Below are positions 1-9,407 of a stretch of DNA of 64,000 bases, in pieces; the stretch's first letter is position 1, and each line of letters opens with the position of its first letter. Position numbers and translations under genes: made by a program. Source of the stretch: Alphaproteobacteria bacterium (lineage in GTDB: Bacteria > Pseudomonadota > Alphaproteobacteria > Rhodospirillales > Magnetospirillaceae); assembly GCA_021325215.1 (NCBI GenBank), contig JAJPHO010000153.1, forward strand, positions 1-64,000, written 5' to 3'. The notes beneath the pieces are model-generated. The model was not told the DNA's origin. It searched no databases and was given only the letters and a program-made list of their open reading frames with translations.

Positions 1-28
1 CATTCAGCACAAGTCGATCCAAAACGCC

Positions 29-56
29 CAAGACTGCCTCTCCAAAAGCAGTCTTG
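29..56. terminator. Hairpin, possible terminator
   Basis: A perfect 9-bp stem (29-37 pairs with 48-56, loop of 10) lies downstream of the AraC gene, which ends at 121 on the minus strand. On the plus strand it is followed by AATCATTTTT, so it may instead terminate a gene left of the window. Direction is not certain. Confidence 0.3.
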
Positions 57-120
57 AATCATTTTTCCCGCTCTTTGGGAATCCCCCAAGAGTCCACAGC
101 TCCTAGACTAGCGACCCAGC

Positions 121-981
121 CTATTCCTGCTGACGCCGGAACCGGGCGGGCGTGGTGCCGGTCATCTTGCGGAAGGCTGCAGTGAAAGAGCTGCTTTCAC
201 CGAAGCCGACATCGAAGCCGATCTCGGCCACCGACCGCTCGCCCTGCGCCAGCATGCGCTTGGCGCGCTCGATGCGCTGGCGCGTCACATAGCGGTGCGG
301 CGGTTCGCCGAACGACTGCTTGAACAGGCGGGCGAAATGGAATGGGCTCAACCGCACCAGCTTGGCCATGGTGGCCAGCGGAATCTGCTCGTGCAGATGG
401 GCGTCGATATACTCGGTCAGCAGGGTGCGGTGGCGCGGCGCCAGGCCGATACCGGTGGCGCTCTGTTCGGTCTCGGCGCCGTGCAGCTGGACCAGGCGGT
501 GAGCCAGCACGGCGGCCAGCGCGTCGCCATAGCTTTCCGGATGGCCCGACACATTGTCGACCTGCTTCTTCAGCGCCATCGCCGCGGTCCACAGCATCTC
601 GTCGAAGAAGAACAGGCGCGGCTGGAATTCCAGTTCGCCAAAGCGCAGTTCGGGGTCGATCAGCGGGCTGTCGGAATCGAAGGTGATGACCATCGATCGC
701 AGCAATTCGCGCGGACGCTGCCAGCCCTTGAACTCGTGCCCGGCCGGCACGAAGGTCAGGCGGCCGCTGTAATCGTGCAGAGACGAGCTTTCGACGCCGG
801 CAATGCTGGTTTCGCCATCTTCGCGCACGGCGCGCTCGGCGATCATCAGCACATGGCGCGACGATTTGTGGCCATATTCGACGGGCGTCAGGCTGCTGGC
901 CTGGAAAGCCACGGCCTCGATGCCGCCCCAGCTCTTGGACCGGCGCTTGATCAGGTCATTCGGCGAAAACCAGATGGACAT
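121..981 (-). CDS. AraC-family transcriptional regulator
   Basis: 286 residues. The C-terminal ~100 residues form a typical AraC double helix-turn-helix: LATMAKLVRLSPFHFARLFK is the first HTH, and the VAEIGFDVGFGESSSFTAAF stretch is the second, closed by the usual FRKMTGTTPARFR. The N-terminal half is an AraC-type sensor domain with no recognisable ligand motif. It starts 9 bases after the stop of the transporter gene at 991-1992 on the same strand, so the two are probably co-transcribed and the regulator may respond to the transported compound. The DNA-binding role is firm; target and ligand are unknown. Confidence 0.93.
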   Translation of the reverse strand: MSIWFSPNDLIKRRSKSWGGIEAVAFQASSLTPVEYGHKSSRHVLMIAERAVREDGETSIAGVESSSLHDYSGRLTFVPAGHEFKGWQRPRELLRSMVITFDSDSPLIDPELRFGELEFQPRLFFFDEMLWTAAMALKKQVDNVSGHPESYGDALAAVLAHRLVQLHGAETEQSATGIGLAPRHRTLLTEYIDAHLHEQIPLATMAKLVRLSPFHFARLFKQSFGEPPHRYVTRQRIERAKRMLAQGERSVAEIGFDVGFGESSSFTAAFRKMTGTTPARFRRQQE

Positions 982-990
982 GGCGTTCCT

Positions 991-1992
991 CTATGCTGCC
1001 AACGGCGGGTGGGACTCGGCCGACGCCTTGGATTCGGCCCGCGCGGCGAAGCGGCGGGCGAGATAGGCGCAGGCCATCAACTGGATCTGGTGGAACAGCA
1101 TCAGCGGCAGGACCACCGGCCCCACCATGGCGGCGGGGAACAGGATATTGGCCATCGGCACGCCGCTGGCCAGCGACTTCTTCGAGCCGCAGAACACCAG
1201 GGTGATGCGGTCCTCGGTATTGAATGCCACGGCGCGGCCGAGACGGTCGGTCGCCCACAGCACGATACCCAGCAGCACGAAGTTCAGCGCCACCATCACC
1301 GCCAGGCTTTCGATCGGCAGCTGGGTCCACAGGCCGCGCACCACCGCTTCGGAGAAAGCGCCAAAGACCACCATCAGAATCGAGCCGCGGTCGACGAGGC
1401 CCAGCACCGGCTTGTTGCGCTTGGCCCAGGCGCCGAGGCGGCCATGCAGCAGCTGGCCGACGCAGAACGGCACCAGGATCTGCAGCACGATGCTTTCGAT
1501 CGAGTCCAGCGTCACCGTGCCGTTGGCATGGATCAGCAGGCTGACCATGAAGGGGGTGACGAAGACGCCCAGCAGATTGGACAAAGACGCGCTGCAGATC
1601 GCCGCCGGAACATTGCCCCGCGCGATCGAGGTGAAGGCGATCGAGGACTGCACGGTCGACGGCAGGCAGCACAGATAGAGGATGCCGGTCGCCAGCGGCT
1701 TGGACAGCACCGAGTCGGGCAGTCCTTGCACCAGCAGGCCGAGCGCCGGGAACAACAGGAAGGTCGAGGCCAGCACCAGCAGATGCAGGCGCCAATGGCC
1801 GAGGCCGGCGGTCATCGCCTCACGCGATAAGTTGACGCCGTGCAGGAAGAACAGGGCAGCCACAGCGATATTGGTCGCGGTTCCGAACATATCGGCGGCC
1901 TTGCCATGCACCGGCAGCACGCTGGCCAGCACCACGGTGCCGATCAAAGCGAGCGTGAATTTGTCCAGGCGAATCTTCGACAGCAGGGCCAT
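991..1992 (-). CDS. Bile acid:sodium symporter-like (SBF/BASS) transporter
   Basis: 333 residues with about nine to ten hydrophobic segments, matching the SBF-like (YfeH/P7 type) branch of the BASS family in length and pattern: LFFLHGVNLSREAMTAGLGH near the N-terminus and a GSKKSLASGVPMANILF stretch in the second half, typical of this branch. Members are inner-membrane secondary carriers of organic anions; substrates of the YfeH-like group are mostly unknown. It is the first gene of a likely two-gene operon with the AraC regulator and is divergent from the LysR gene at 2079, whose product may regulate it across the 86-base shared promoter region. Confidence 0.88.
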   Translation of the reverse strand: MALLSKIRLDKFTLALIGTVVLASVLPVHGKAADMFGTATNIAVAALFFLHGVNLSREAMTAGLGHWRLHLLVLASTFLLFPALGLLVQGLPDSVLSKPLATGILYLCCLPSTVQSSIAFTSIARGNVPAAICSASLSNLLGVFVTPFMVSLLIHANGTVTLDSIESIVLQILVPFCVGQLLHGRLGAWAKRNKPVLGLVDRGSILMVVFGAFSEAVVRGLWTQLPIESLAVMVALNFVLLGIVLWATDRLGRAVAFNTEDRITLVFCGSKKSLASGVPMANILFPAAMVGPVVLPLMLFHQIQLMACAYLARRFAARAESKASAESHPPLAA

Positions 1993-2078
1993 AGCAGTAA
2001 CTCCTTGCTGCGGAAAATGGCAAAGTTGCTGTGGGATTGGAAGACGGGCTGACCAACTTAGTGTTATTATGGATCGTG

Positions 2079-2957
2079 ATGACCAACGTGAATTATCCGC
2101 CTGAATTGCTGACCAGTTTCGTGACCGTGGCGAGCAGCCGCAGCTTCACCGAAGCCGCGCGGCGCCTGGGTCTCGGCCAGCCGACGGTCAGCCAGCATGT
2201 GCGCCGCCTGGAGGCGATGACCGGGCGCCGCCTGTTCGAGCGCGACACCCATTCCGTCAGCCTGACCGAGGATGGCCAGGCGATGCTGATCTTCGCCCAA
2301 TCGATCCTCGAGACCCAGGAACGGGCGCGACGCTTCTTCGCCGGGTCCGAGCTGCGCGGCCGCCTGCGCTTCGGTTCGTCCGAGGATTTCGTGCTGAGCC
2401 GCATGCCGGCGATCCTGCGCAACTTCACCCGCCGCCACCCCGAGGTCGATCTCGAACTGACCATCGCGCTCAGTGGCGAACTCAATGAGATGCTCAATGC
2501 CGGCGAGCTCGATCTGACGTTGACCAAGCGGCGCCTCGGCGAGGATAGCGGCGATTTCGTCGCGCGCGAAAAGCTGGTCTGGATCGGCACCGAGATCACC
2601 GATTTCTCGGAACACGGCACCCTGCCGCTGGTGATGTATCCGCCGCCCAGCATCACCCGCTCGGCCGCCATCGAAGCCCTCGACACTGCCGGCATCCCCT
2701 GGCGCATCGTCTGCACCTGCACCGGCCTGGTCGGGCTGCGCGCCGCCACCATGGCCGGATTCGGGGTGATGGTTCAGCCCTTGTCGCTGATCCCGCCGGG
2801 CCTGATCGCCCTGCCGCCCGCGCCCAATCTGCCGCCGCTGGAAGACACCGAATTCGTGCTGACCGGCAGCTCCAAGGTCCTGCGCGGCCCGGCGGCCGAG
2901 CTGGCTCAGGCGATCAAGCAGGATTACGCGCAGAACAAGCGCGCGATCGTGTTTTAG
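2079..2957 (+). CDS. LysR-family transcriptional regulator
   Basis: 292 residues from the ATG at 2079. An upstream in-frame ATG at 2031 would add 16 residues with no family similarity, so 2079 is preferred. The N-terminal winged HTH is clear (FVTVASSRSFTEAARRLGLG, then QPTVSQHVRRLEAMTGRRLF), followed by a LysR substrate-binding domain. It is divergent from the SBF-like transporter, the usual arrangement for a LysR regulator and its target, so that transporter is the likely target (inference). Its stop codon overlaps that of the convergent LysR gene on the other strand by four bases. Confidence 0.92.
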   Translation: MTNVNYPPELLTSFVTVASSRSFTEAARRLGLGQPTVSQHVRRLEAMTGRRLFERDTHSVSLTEDGQAMLIFAQSILETQERARRFFAGSELRGRLRFGSSEDFVLSRMPAILRNFTRRHPEVDLELTIALSGELNEMLNAGELDLTLTKRRLGEDSGDFVAREKLVWIGTEITDFSEHGTLPLVMYPPPSITRSAAIEALDTAGIPWRIVCTCTGLVGLRAATMAGFGVMVQPLSLIPPGLIALPPAPNLPPLEDTEFVLTGSSKVLRGPAAELAQAIKQDYAQNKRAIVF

Positions 2958-3853
2958 CCAGTGCAGTCGAGACAGAAATCGACGAAGGCCCGCACCTTGG
3001 CCGGCGGCAGATGGCGGGAGGGGTAGAGCGCGTAGAGCGGATAAGTCTCGCCGTCCCATTCGGGGAACAGCCGCACCATCTCGCCCCGGTCGATATAAGA
3101 CTGGGCACTGAAGGCCAGATGTTGGCCGATCCCGGCGCCGGCCAGGATCGCGGCAGTGTGAGATTCCGGATCGGACATCATCAGCCGGCCGCCCAGATCG
3201 AGCGGCAGGATTTCACCTTTGCGGTGGAACTCCCACTCGAAAGGCCGCCCATTCTGCGGATTGCGGAAATGCAGGCAGTGGTGGCTGGCCAATTCCCACG
3301 GATGCTTGGGATGGCCGTGCTTTTCCAGATAAGCGGGTGACGCCACCGTAAAAACGGGGGTTTCGAACAGCTTGCGCGCCACATAGGTATCGCGCGCCGA
3401 ATCGGTGAAGCGGACCGCCAGATCGAATCCGTCCGCCACCAGATCGCCGATCGAATCGCGCGAGATCAGCTCCAGCGACAGGTCGGGATAGCGGGCCAGG
3501 AAGCCCGGCAGGCGCGACGCCACCGCGACACGCAGAAACAGCGGATCGACGTTGACCCGCAAACGCCCCCTCACCGCACCGGCCGAACCCGAAGCCATCG
3601 TCGCCGCCTCCTCGATACCGGCCATCAGCGGCGAGACCTGCTCGAAGAAGCGCCGCCCTTCGTCGGTCAGGCTGACCGAGCGGGTGGTGCGGTCGAGCAG
3701 CCGCACGCCGACACGCGATTCGAGGCGGGCGATGGCGCGGCTGACACCCGAGGAGGACAGGCCCAGCGCATCGGCGGCACGCACGAAACTGCCGCTTTCG
3801 ACCACTGCGGCGAGAACGCTGAGACCAGCGAGAAGGCGACCGTCAAAAGCCAT
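2954..3853 (-). CDS. LysR-family transcriptional regulator
   Basis: 299 residues with a standard N-terminal LysR HTH (SFVRAADALGLSSSGVSRAI, RLESRVGVRLLDRTTRSVSL) and a type-2 periplasmic-binding-like effector domain of the CrgA/DsdC-like group. It is divergent from the NmrA-family reductase at 3965, and the 111-base intergenic region contains a CTTAA direct repeat close to an AT-rich ATCATATGA stretch where such regulators often bind. Control of the reductase gene and of itself is the likely role, by analogy with similar LysR/reductase pairs. Confidence 0.92.
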   Translation of the reverse strand: MAFDGRLLAGLSVLAAVVESGSFVRAADALGLSSSGVSRAIARLESRVGVRLLDRTTRSVSLTDEGRRFFEQVSPLMAGIEEAATMASGSAGAVRGRLRVNVDPLFLRVAVASRLPGFLARYPDLSLELISRDSIGDLVADGFDLAVRFTDSARDTYVARKLFETPVFTVASPAYLEKHGHPKHPWELASHHCLHFRNPQNGRPFEWEFHRKGEILPLDLGGRLMMSDPESHTAAILAGAGIGQHLAFSAQSYIDRGEMVRLFPEWDGETYPLYALYPSRHLPPAKVRAFVDFCLDCTG

Positions 3854-3964
3854 GATGCGATCCGTGAGTAGAGATCAGCAATCATATGACTTAACCGCAC
3901 TTAAAATCAAAGACCTCCCGGGCGCAGAACAGAGGCGTCGTTTCGTCTCATCAGGAGAAAATTC

Positions 3965-4816
3965 ATGTACGCCATTACCGGAATCACCGGAAAGGTCGGC
4001 GGCGTCGCCGCTTCCACCCTGCTCGATGCCGGAGCCAAGGTCCGCGCCGTCCTGCGCGACCCGGGCAAGGCCGGCACCTGGAAAGCGCGCGGCGCCGAAA
4101 TCGCCTTCGCCGATTTCGACTCCGTCACCGCTTTGACCGAGGCCTTCACCGGCGCCGAGGCCGTCTTCATCCTGCTGCCGCCGACTTTCGACCCCTCGCC
4201 GAACTTCGCCGAGGCGCGGGCGACCATCGCCAATATCCGCGCCGCCCTCGAAGCCGCCCGTCCCGCCAAGGTGGTCTGCCTGTCGACCATCGGCGCCGAC
4301 GCCGAACCGGTCAATCTGCTGTCCCAGCTCAGTCTGCTGGAAACGGCGCTCGGTTCACTGCCGACGCCGGTCGCCTTCCTGCGCGCCGGCTGGTTCATCG
4401 ACAACGCCGCCTGGGATGTCGAGCCGGCCCGCCTGACCGGAGTCATCCCCAGCTTCCTGCAGCCGCTCGACCGCGCCGTGCCGATGGTCTCGACCCTCGA
4501 TGTCGGCCGCACCGCCGCCGCTTTGCTGCGCCAGGACTGGACCGGCAAACGCATCGTCAATCTGGAAGGCCCGCGCCGCATCTGCCCGAACGACATCGCC
4601 GCCGCCTTCGGCCGCCTGCTCGACAAGCCGGTCAAAGCGGCCGTGGTCGCCCGCGGCGAGTGGGAGGAGCTGTTCCGCGCCCAGGGCATGCGCAATCCCA
4701 CCCCGCGCATGCGGATGCTGGACGGCTTCAACGAGGGCTGGATCGACTTCAAGGCCGAGACGGTCAAGGGCACCGTCGAGCTGGAAGACGCCCTGCGTCA
4801 GGTGGTTCAGAACTGA
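3965..4816 (+). CDS. NmrA-family NAD(P)-binding oxidoreductase-like protein
   Basis: 283 residues with an atypical-SDR Rossmann fold. The glycine-rich motif GITGKVGGVAAS is at residues 5-16, followed by an acidic end of strand 2 and a LLPP segment near residue 70, as in NmrA/quinone reductase QOR2-like proteins. These proteins sense or reduce quinones using NAD(P)H; the exact substrate cannot be read from sequence. The RBS is AGGAG just before the ATG. It is divergent from a LysR gene, a common context for inducible quinone or electrophile reductases. Its last ten bases overlap the 3' end of the convergent TonB receptor gene. Confidence 0.86.
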   Translation: MYAITGITGKVGGVAASTLLDAGAKVRAVLRDPGKAGTWKARGAEIAFADFDSVTALTEAFTGAEAVFILLPPTFDPSPNFAEARATIANIRAALEAARPAKVVCLSTIGADAEPVNLLSQLSLLETALGSLPTPVAFLRAGWFIDNAAWDVEPARLTGVIPSFLQPLDRAVPMVSTLDVGRTAAALLRQDWTGKRIVNLEGPRRICPNDIAAAFGRLLDKPVKAAVVARGEWEELFRAQGMRNPTPRMRMLDGFNEGWIDFKAETVKGTVELEDALRQVVQN

Positions 4817-7755
4817 TAGCTGGTCGTCATGTAGAAGACCCGGCCGGCCTCGATGATCTGCGGAACCGCATCATTGTGCCGGCCGATGGTCGAATAATAG
4901 GTCGTGTCGTCGAGCAGATTGCGCACCTGCACCCCGAGATGGAGCCCGTCGGCAAGCTGATAGCCGAGCGACAGATCGATGCTGGTGGTTCCATGCACCC
5001 ATTTGCTCAGCGCGCCATTGCTGTAGATGCCGCCCCACAGCCCATATTGCTCGATATAGTCGCCCTCGTAGCGATAGGACAAAGCGGCATCCAGACCGCC
5101 GCCGTCGTAATAGAGCCCGGCATTGGCCAGCAATCCGGGCGCGCTCTGCATCGGCAGGCTGCCGCTGAGAGCCGGATTGTCCAGATGGGCGACGCTATGC
5201 TGCGCCGTGCCGTTGAGCGTCACGCCGAAGCCGTCGAACGGCCCCGGCAGGAAAATGAAGCGCTGGGACAGGGTCGCCTCGATCCCGCCGACATGGGCGG
5301 AACCGCCATTATGCGGCGTGACGATGGTGGTGGCGGCCTCGGTATCGCTCTGGGTATCCAGATAAACCGAACCCTGATTGTACATGTAGTGCCGCAGCGC
5401 CTTCCAGAATCCGGCCAGGGTGACATGGCCGCCGCTTCCGGCATCCCAATCGCCCGACAGGTCGAAATTGGTGGAATCGACCGCTTTGAGGTGCGGATTG
5501 CCCTCGGTGATGGTCAAAGTGCCGCCCGGCCCCGCCTCGGTGGTGACGCCGCCGCCCAGTTGGAAGAAGGCCGGACGGGCATAGCTGGTCCACACCGAGG
5601 CACGATAGAGCCCTGCCGGTCCCGCCTGCCAGGACAGCAGCATGCTGGGCAGCAGCTTGTCATAAATCGTGGTCGAGGATGCCCAACCCGAGCCCGAGAC
5701 CCAGTAATGATTGTCGAGGACGCTGCGCTCATAGCGCAGCCCGGCCTCGGCCTCGACCGGCCCGAACGACAGATGAGCCAGCGCATAGCCGGCCCAGACA
5801 TCTTCCCAGCCCCACATGGTGCTTTGATTGTACTGATCCGCCGTCAACGGTTCGCGCTGCGCCGACAGGATCATCTTGCGCACGGTATCGCCATTGAACA
5901 CCGGGATCGAATAGTCATAGACGCCCGGAATCACCTGCGGCAGCACCGACTGGAGCAGCGCGGTCTGACCGAGCACCGCCCCGGAGGAAACGATCGGCAC
6001 CTGATAATCGCGGTCGTCGGTGAAGCGCCGGCTGGCGGTCAGCTTCAGGCCGGCCTTGAGGTAATCCTCGCCGCCGGGCGACAGGTCGAAGCGCCCATCC
6101 ACCTGCCCGCCGGCTTTGTGCTGGTCGCTCTCCAGCACATTGATCTCGCCCAATATATGCGCGGTGAAACGGTTGAGATCGTTCAGGCCGGCCAGCTGCG
6201 CCGCGCTCAGCACCGGCACCGGATATCCGGGATTGCCGGCATAGGATAGGGTCAGCGGCCCGCCCAGCCCGCCGACATAGGTGCCGATCGGGTTCTGGAT
6301 GCCCCAGCTCGATTCCAGATGATCGGGCCGGGAATTCTGCCCCCAGCTGTAGAAGACGTCATAAGAGGTCAGCAGCCGTCCGAACGACGTCTCGCCGCCC
6401 ATGATGGTGGTGGTCAGGTCGGCCTGCTCGGGGTTCGTCTCGAACCAGTAATGCTCCTGCGCGTCGGTCGTGGCGGTCAAATAAAGCCCGTCCGCCTGGC
6501 GGATTCCGGTGGCGTATTGCAGGCCCTGAAAGCCCCGCTGAAAGACGCTCTGATCGGTATCCTCATGGCCGTAGACCGTCCGGAAATAGGCGCTTTCGCC
6601 GTCGCCGCGCCAATCCAGCGAGAGGGCGCCGCCATAGCGCTGGGTGTCGCCCTCGGTGAATTGCGGATTGGCGCTCAGCAGGATCAGATTGTCCTCGGGC
6701 TTGATGCCGGCCGGATTGGCGCCCAGTCCCGGCGTGGTGGTCAGGCGATACCCCCACTGGCCGTTCTGGATGTCCTGCTCGCTGGAAACGAAATCGTGCC
6801 GGTCGTAATAGGCGCTGAAATAGATCCCGAAACGATCGCCCGGGCCGAAGCGCCGCGCCAGTTCCAGCTGCCCCGCCCCGCCGCCGGCATCCAGCCCGTA
6901 CTGGACCGCCCGCTGGTCGATCTGCCCGCGCATGGTCAGGCGGGTGAAGGGTTCGCCGCTGAAAGCGTCCGGCGTGCGGAAATCGATGGTGCCGCCCACC
7001 GCGTCGCCATCCCGGTCGGCGCCCGAGACCTTGATCACGTCGATATGGTCGAGGCCGAAGGGCGGCATCAGGCCGAGCTCGACCTGGCGTGAATAGGGCA
7101 TGCCCTGGGCGACATTGGCGCCATTGACCAGAGTCACGTCATATTCGGAATCGAGCCCGCGCACCGTGACGAACTGCCCCTCGCCGCGCGCCACCGTATC
7201 GAGCCCGCCGAGATTGGGATCGACCGACGACAAGGCGACGGAAATCCCCGCCATGCGCGCCAGGGCGTCGGCGACGGTGCCGTCGGGATGGCGGGCCAGC
7301 GCCGCCGCCGACAGCACATCGCGCTCGGCCAGCTCCTGCGCCGGCGGGATAATCGGCGCCAGCGGATCGGTGAGCAGGCGGCTCTCCCGCACCGTCACTT
7401 CCGGCAGCGAAGGCGGATGCAGCAGCTCGGCATGGCGCGGCGCCGCGACCGGCGCCCTCGGCACGATGGTGATGGCCCGCTCGCCGCGCAGGGCATAATC
7501 GAGGTCGGTGCCGGCCAGGATCTGGCGCAGCGCCTCGGTCAGGGTCGGGGCATCGCGGGCGCCATCGCTGTGCCGGCCGCGCACCAGATCGCTGACGAAC
7601 AGCAGATCGATGCCGTTTTCCAGCGCCAGCCGGGTCAGCACGTCGGCCAGGTCGCCGCCCGGCAGGGTGATGGGACGCTGGTCCGCCGCCGCTCCTTCGA
7701 TGCAAGCCAGGCACAGAGACAGTGCCGCAACCGCCCGAAGCAGACCCCGCCTCAT
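4807..7755 (-). CDS. TonB-dependent receptor with N-terminal STN signalling domain
   Basis: 982 residues. A signal peptide (residues 1-24, ending GAAA) is followed by an STN (secretin/TonB short N-terminal) domain at roughly 27-100, a plug domain (about 140-290, with VTVRGLDSEYDVTLVNGANV-type plug sequence) and a 22-strand barrel ending in the aromatic YQF typical of outer-membrane proteins. The STN domain marks it as a transducer that signals occupancy to FecR across the periplasm. Gene order sigma-FecR-receptor with ATGA overlaps at both junctions fits a FecIRA-type regulatory system. The substrate is unknown; the barrel is related to the second receptor at 9408 (shared FWYETNPE-like and TRPAFFQLGGG-like blocks), which suggests related ligands. 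Confidence 0.95.
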   Translation of the reverse strand: MRRGLLRAVAALSLCLACIEGAAADQRPITLPGGDLADVLTRLALENGIDLLFVSDLVRGRHSDGARDAPTLTEALRQILAGTDLDYALRGERAITIVPRAPVAAPRHAELLHPPSLPEVTVRESRLLTDPLAPIIPPAQELAERDVLSAAALARHPDGTVADALARMAGISVALSSVDPNLGGLDTVARGEGQFVTVRGLDSEYDVTLVNGANVAQGMPYSRQVELGLMPPFGLDHIDVIKVSGADRDGDAVGGTIDFRTPDAFSGEPFTRLTMRGQIDQRAVQYGLDAGGGAGQLELARRFGPGDRFGIYFSAYYDRHDFVSSEQDIQNGQWGYRLTTTPGLGANPAGIKPEDNLILLSANPQFTEGDTQRYGGALSLDWRGDGESAYFRTVYGHEDTDQSVFQRGFQGLQYATGIRQADGLYLTATTDAQEHYWFETNPEQADLTTTIMGGETSFGRLLTSYDVFYSWGQNSRPDHLESSWGIQNPIGTYVGGLGGPLTLSYAGNPGYPVPVLSAAQLAGLNDLNRFTAHILGEINVLESDQHKAGGQVDGRFDLSPGGEDYLKAGLKLTASRRFTDDRDYQVPIVSSGAVLGQTALLQSVLPQVIPGVYDYSIPVFNGDTVRKMILSAQREPLTADQYNQSTMWGWEDVWAGYALAHLSFGPVEAEAGLRYERSVLDNHYWVSGSGWASSTTIYDKLLPSMLLSWQAGPAGLYRASVWTSYARPAFFQLGGGVTTEAGPGGTLTITEGNPHLKAVDSTNFDLSGDWDAGSGGHVTLAGFWKALRHYMYNQGSVYLDTQSDTEAATTIVTPHNGGSAHVGGIEATLSQRFIFLPGPFDGFGVTLNGTAQHSVAHLDNPALSGSLPMQSAPGLLANAGLYYDGGGLDAALSYRYEGDYIEQYGLWGGIYSNGALSKWVHGTTSIDLSLGYQLADGLHLGVQVRNLLDDTTYYSTIGRHNDAVPQIIEAGRVFYMTTSYQF

Positions 7756-8696
7756 TTTTTCCCGGGCAGCTTCTCGATGACGACGGCGCCATTGGCCTCG
7801 GCGGTCAGCCGCAGCGGATAGGCGGTGGCCAGGCTCTGCAGGAAGCCGGGCAGATCGTTGCTGCTGTAAAGGCCGCTGATCTTCAGCCCGGCCAGCGCGT
7901 CGGACGACAGCGTGACCTGCACCGGGCCATAGCGGCGGAACTGGTCGAGAGCGTCGGACAGGGCGGTCTGGTCGAACAGCAGCTTGCCGGACAGCCAGGC
8001 CTTGTCCTTCACGCCGTCATTGGCCTGCACCTGCACCAGGCCGGCCGCCGTGACGACCGCCTCGTTGCCCGGATGCAACTCGGCCTTGCGCTCGCCGCTG
8101 CGCGCGTCGCGCAGTTCGATCCCGCCCGAGATCAGATAGGTGCTGACTTCGCCGCCCTGCCGGCGCACCAGGAAATGGGTGCCGGTGACGCGGATCGCCG
8201 CGGGTCCGGCTTCGACGGTGAAAGGCCGCCATTGATTATGGGAAACGGTGAATTCCGCTGCCCCCCGGGTCAGTTGCACCCCGCGTGAGAACGGGCTGAA
8301 GCTGACATCGAGCGCGCTGTCGGCATCGAGATGGACCTGGCTGCCATCGGCCAGCGCGACATCGCGCACTTCGCCGATGCCGCTGGTGACATGCGCCTCG
8401 CCATAGAGCGGACGGACCAGCATGAAGGCGACCGCGGCCAATCCGGCCGCGAAGGCCAGCCCCATGCCGCGCGCCAGCGGAGCGGCGGCGCGGCGCGGCG
8501 AGTCCGCCGGCGCCATATGCCCGGCCAGGCGCCATTGCTCCTCGACCCGCTCCATCGCGCGGGCATGCAGGGGATCGGCTTCCAGCCATTTGCGGAATTC
8601 GGCCAGAATCGGCGCGGGCGGTGGCCCCTCGACAAGGCGCCCCATCCAGCCGGCCGCTTCATAAAGGGCCTGTTGCTCTTTCTCTTCGCGACTCAT
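7752..8696 (-). CDS. FecR-family anti-sigma/sigma regulator
   Basis: 314 residues from the ATG at 8696, chosen because it forms an ATGA overlap with the stop of the sigma factor gene; an ATG six codons upstream is also possible. It has an N-terminal cytoplasmic DUF4880-like segment (ALYEAAGWMGRLVEG, WLEADPLHARAMERVEEQW), one transmembrane helix near residues 85-105, then the periplasmic FecR domain (VRDVALADGSQVHLDADSAL, ITGTHFLV-type block) and a C-terminal STN-like region. It should relay the signal from the STN receptor encoded immediately downstream to the ECF sigma factor encoded immediately upstream. Confidence 0.94.
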   Translation of the reverse strand: MSREEKEQQALYEAAGWMGRLVEGPPPAPILAEFRKWLEADPLHARAMERVEEQWRLAGHMAPADSPRRAAAPLARGMGLAFAAGLAAVAFMLVRPLYGEAHVTSGIGEVRDVALADGSQVHLDADSALDVSFSPFSRGVQLTRGAAEFTVSHNQWRPFTVEAGPAAIRVTGTHFLVRRQGGEVSTYLISGGIELRDARSGERKAELHPGNEAVVTAAGLVQVQANDGVKDKAWLSGKLLFDQTALSDALDQFRRYGPVQVTLSSDALAGLKISGLYSSNDLPGFLQSLATAYPLRLTAEANGAVVIEKLPGKK

Positions 8697-9277
8697 GAAC
8701 CGCTGTCGTTCCAACCTTGGCGCGCCAAGGCGTAAAGAGCCTGCTGGACATGCCGGCCCACGCTCTGCTGGGCGATTCCCAGCCGCTTGGCGATTTCCTT
8801 ATGGCCGAAGCCCTCGACCCGGGCCAGCAAAAAGGCCTGGCGGCACACCGGGTCGAGCCCGGCCAGCACCTTCTCGGCGGCGGCCAGGCGCTGCCGCGCG
8901 CTGGCGGCGGCTTCCGGATCGGGCTGCGGGTCGGCCAGGGAATCGAGATCCTCGTCGAGCGGCAGATGCTGGTCGCGCCGGCGCGCGGCGTCGCGGCGAA
9001 ACTGGTCGACCACCACGCTCTTGGCGATGCGCATCAGCATGGCGCGCCAGTTGTCGACCGGACGAGCGGCGCCGGCCGAGGCCAGGACGCGGCTATAGAC
9101 CTCGTGGACATAATCGTCGGCATCCTGCGCCGAGCGGGTCTGGCGGACGAAATAGGCCTTGAGGAAAGCGTGATGTTCCACCAGCGAAGCCTCCTCCGAC
9201 GCCCTGTCCCGCGGAGGATAGGCTGGCGCGTCGGCGGACGGTGTGAAGTTCTCGTGGCGTCGTGTCACGGGCGGCAT
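8693..9277 (-). CDS. FecI-like ECF RNA polymerase sigma factor
   Basis: 194 residues from the ATG at 9277. Region sigma-2 (DADDYVHEVYSRVLA, WRAMLMRIAKSVVVDQFRR) and sigma-4 (VCRQAFLLARVEGFGHKEIA, KRLGIAQQSVGRHVQQALYA) are clear. The first 30 residues look unrelated to the family. A GTG at 9181 is preceded by a strong GGAGGAGG Shine-Dalgarno at good spacing and would give a 162-residue protein of normal FecI length, so it may be the true start. It heads the sigma-FecR-receptor operon and is divergent from the second TonB receptor, which it may also transcribe. Confidence 0.93.
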   Translation of the reverse strand: MPPVTRRHENFTPSADAPAYPPRDRASEEASLVEHHAFLKAYFVRQTRSAQDADDYVHEVYSRVLASAGAARPVDNWRAMLMRIAKSVVVDQFRRDAARRRDQHLPLDEDLDSLADPQPDPEAAASARQRLAAAEKVLAGLDPVCRQAFLLARVEGFGHKEIAKRLGIAQQSVGRHVQQALYALARQGWNDSGS

Positions 9278-9334
9278 GGCCGGGATTTAAACCGCGCAAC
9301 CCCTTGCCGGGGCGAGAAAGTTTTGTGACAGGCC

Positions 9335-9357
9335 GGAATCTTTCGCCGCACTGCGTC
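9335..9357 (+). promoter_or_regulatory. Candidate ECF-type promoter of the second TonB receptor
   Basis: GGAAT at 9335-9339 and CGTC at 9354-9357, with 15 bases between GGAAT and GTC, resemble ECF -35/-10 elements. The site lies in the 130-base divergent region, about 50 bases upstream of the receptor ATG. It would place the receptor under the adjacent FecI-like sigma factor. This rests on a motif match only. Confidence 0.3.
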
Positions 9358-9407
9358 AGGGCTGAGGACGGGGACATGTCGTCCCGCCTGACGACCAGAG
9401 GAAGAAA

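Noticed and set aside
295-1830. Long plus-strand ORF of 511 codons
   Set aside because: Antisense to the AraC and SBF-like genes. Rich in Gln/His/Arg/Gly as expected from the shadow frame of GC-rich genes, with no domain pattern.
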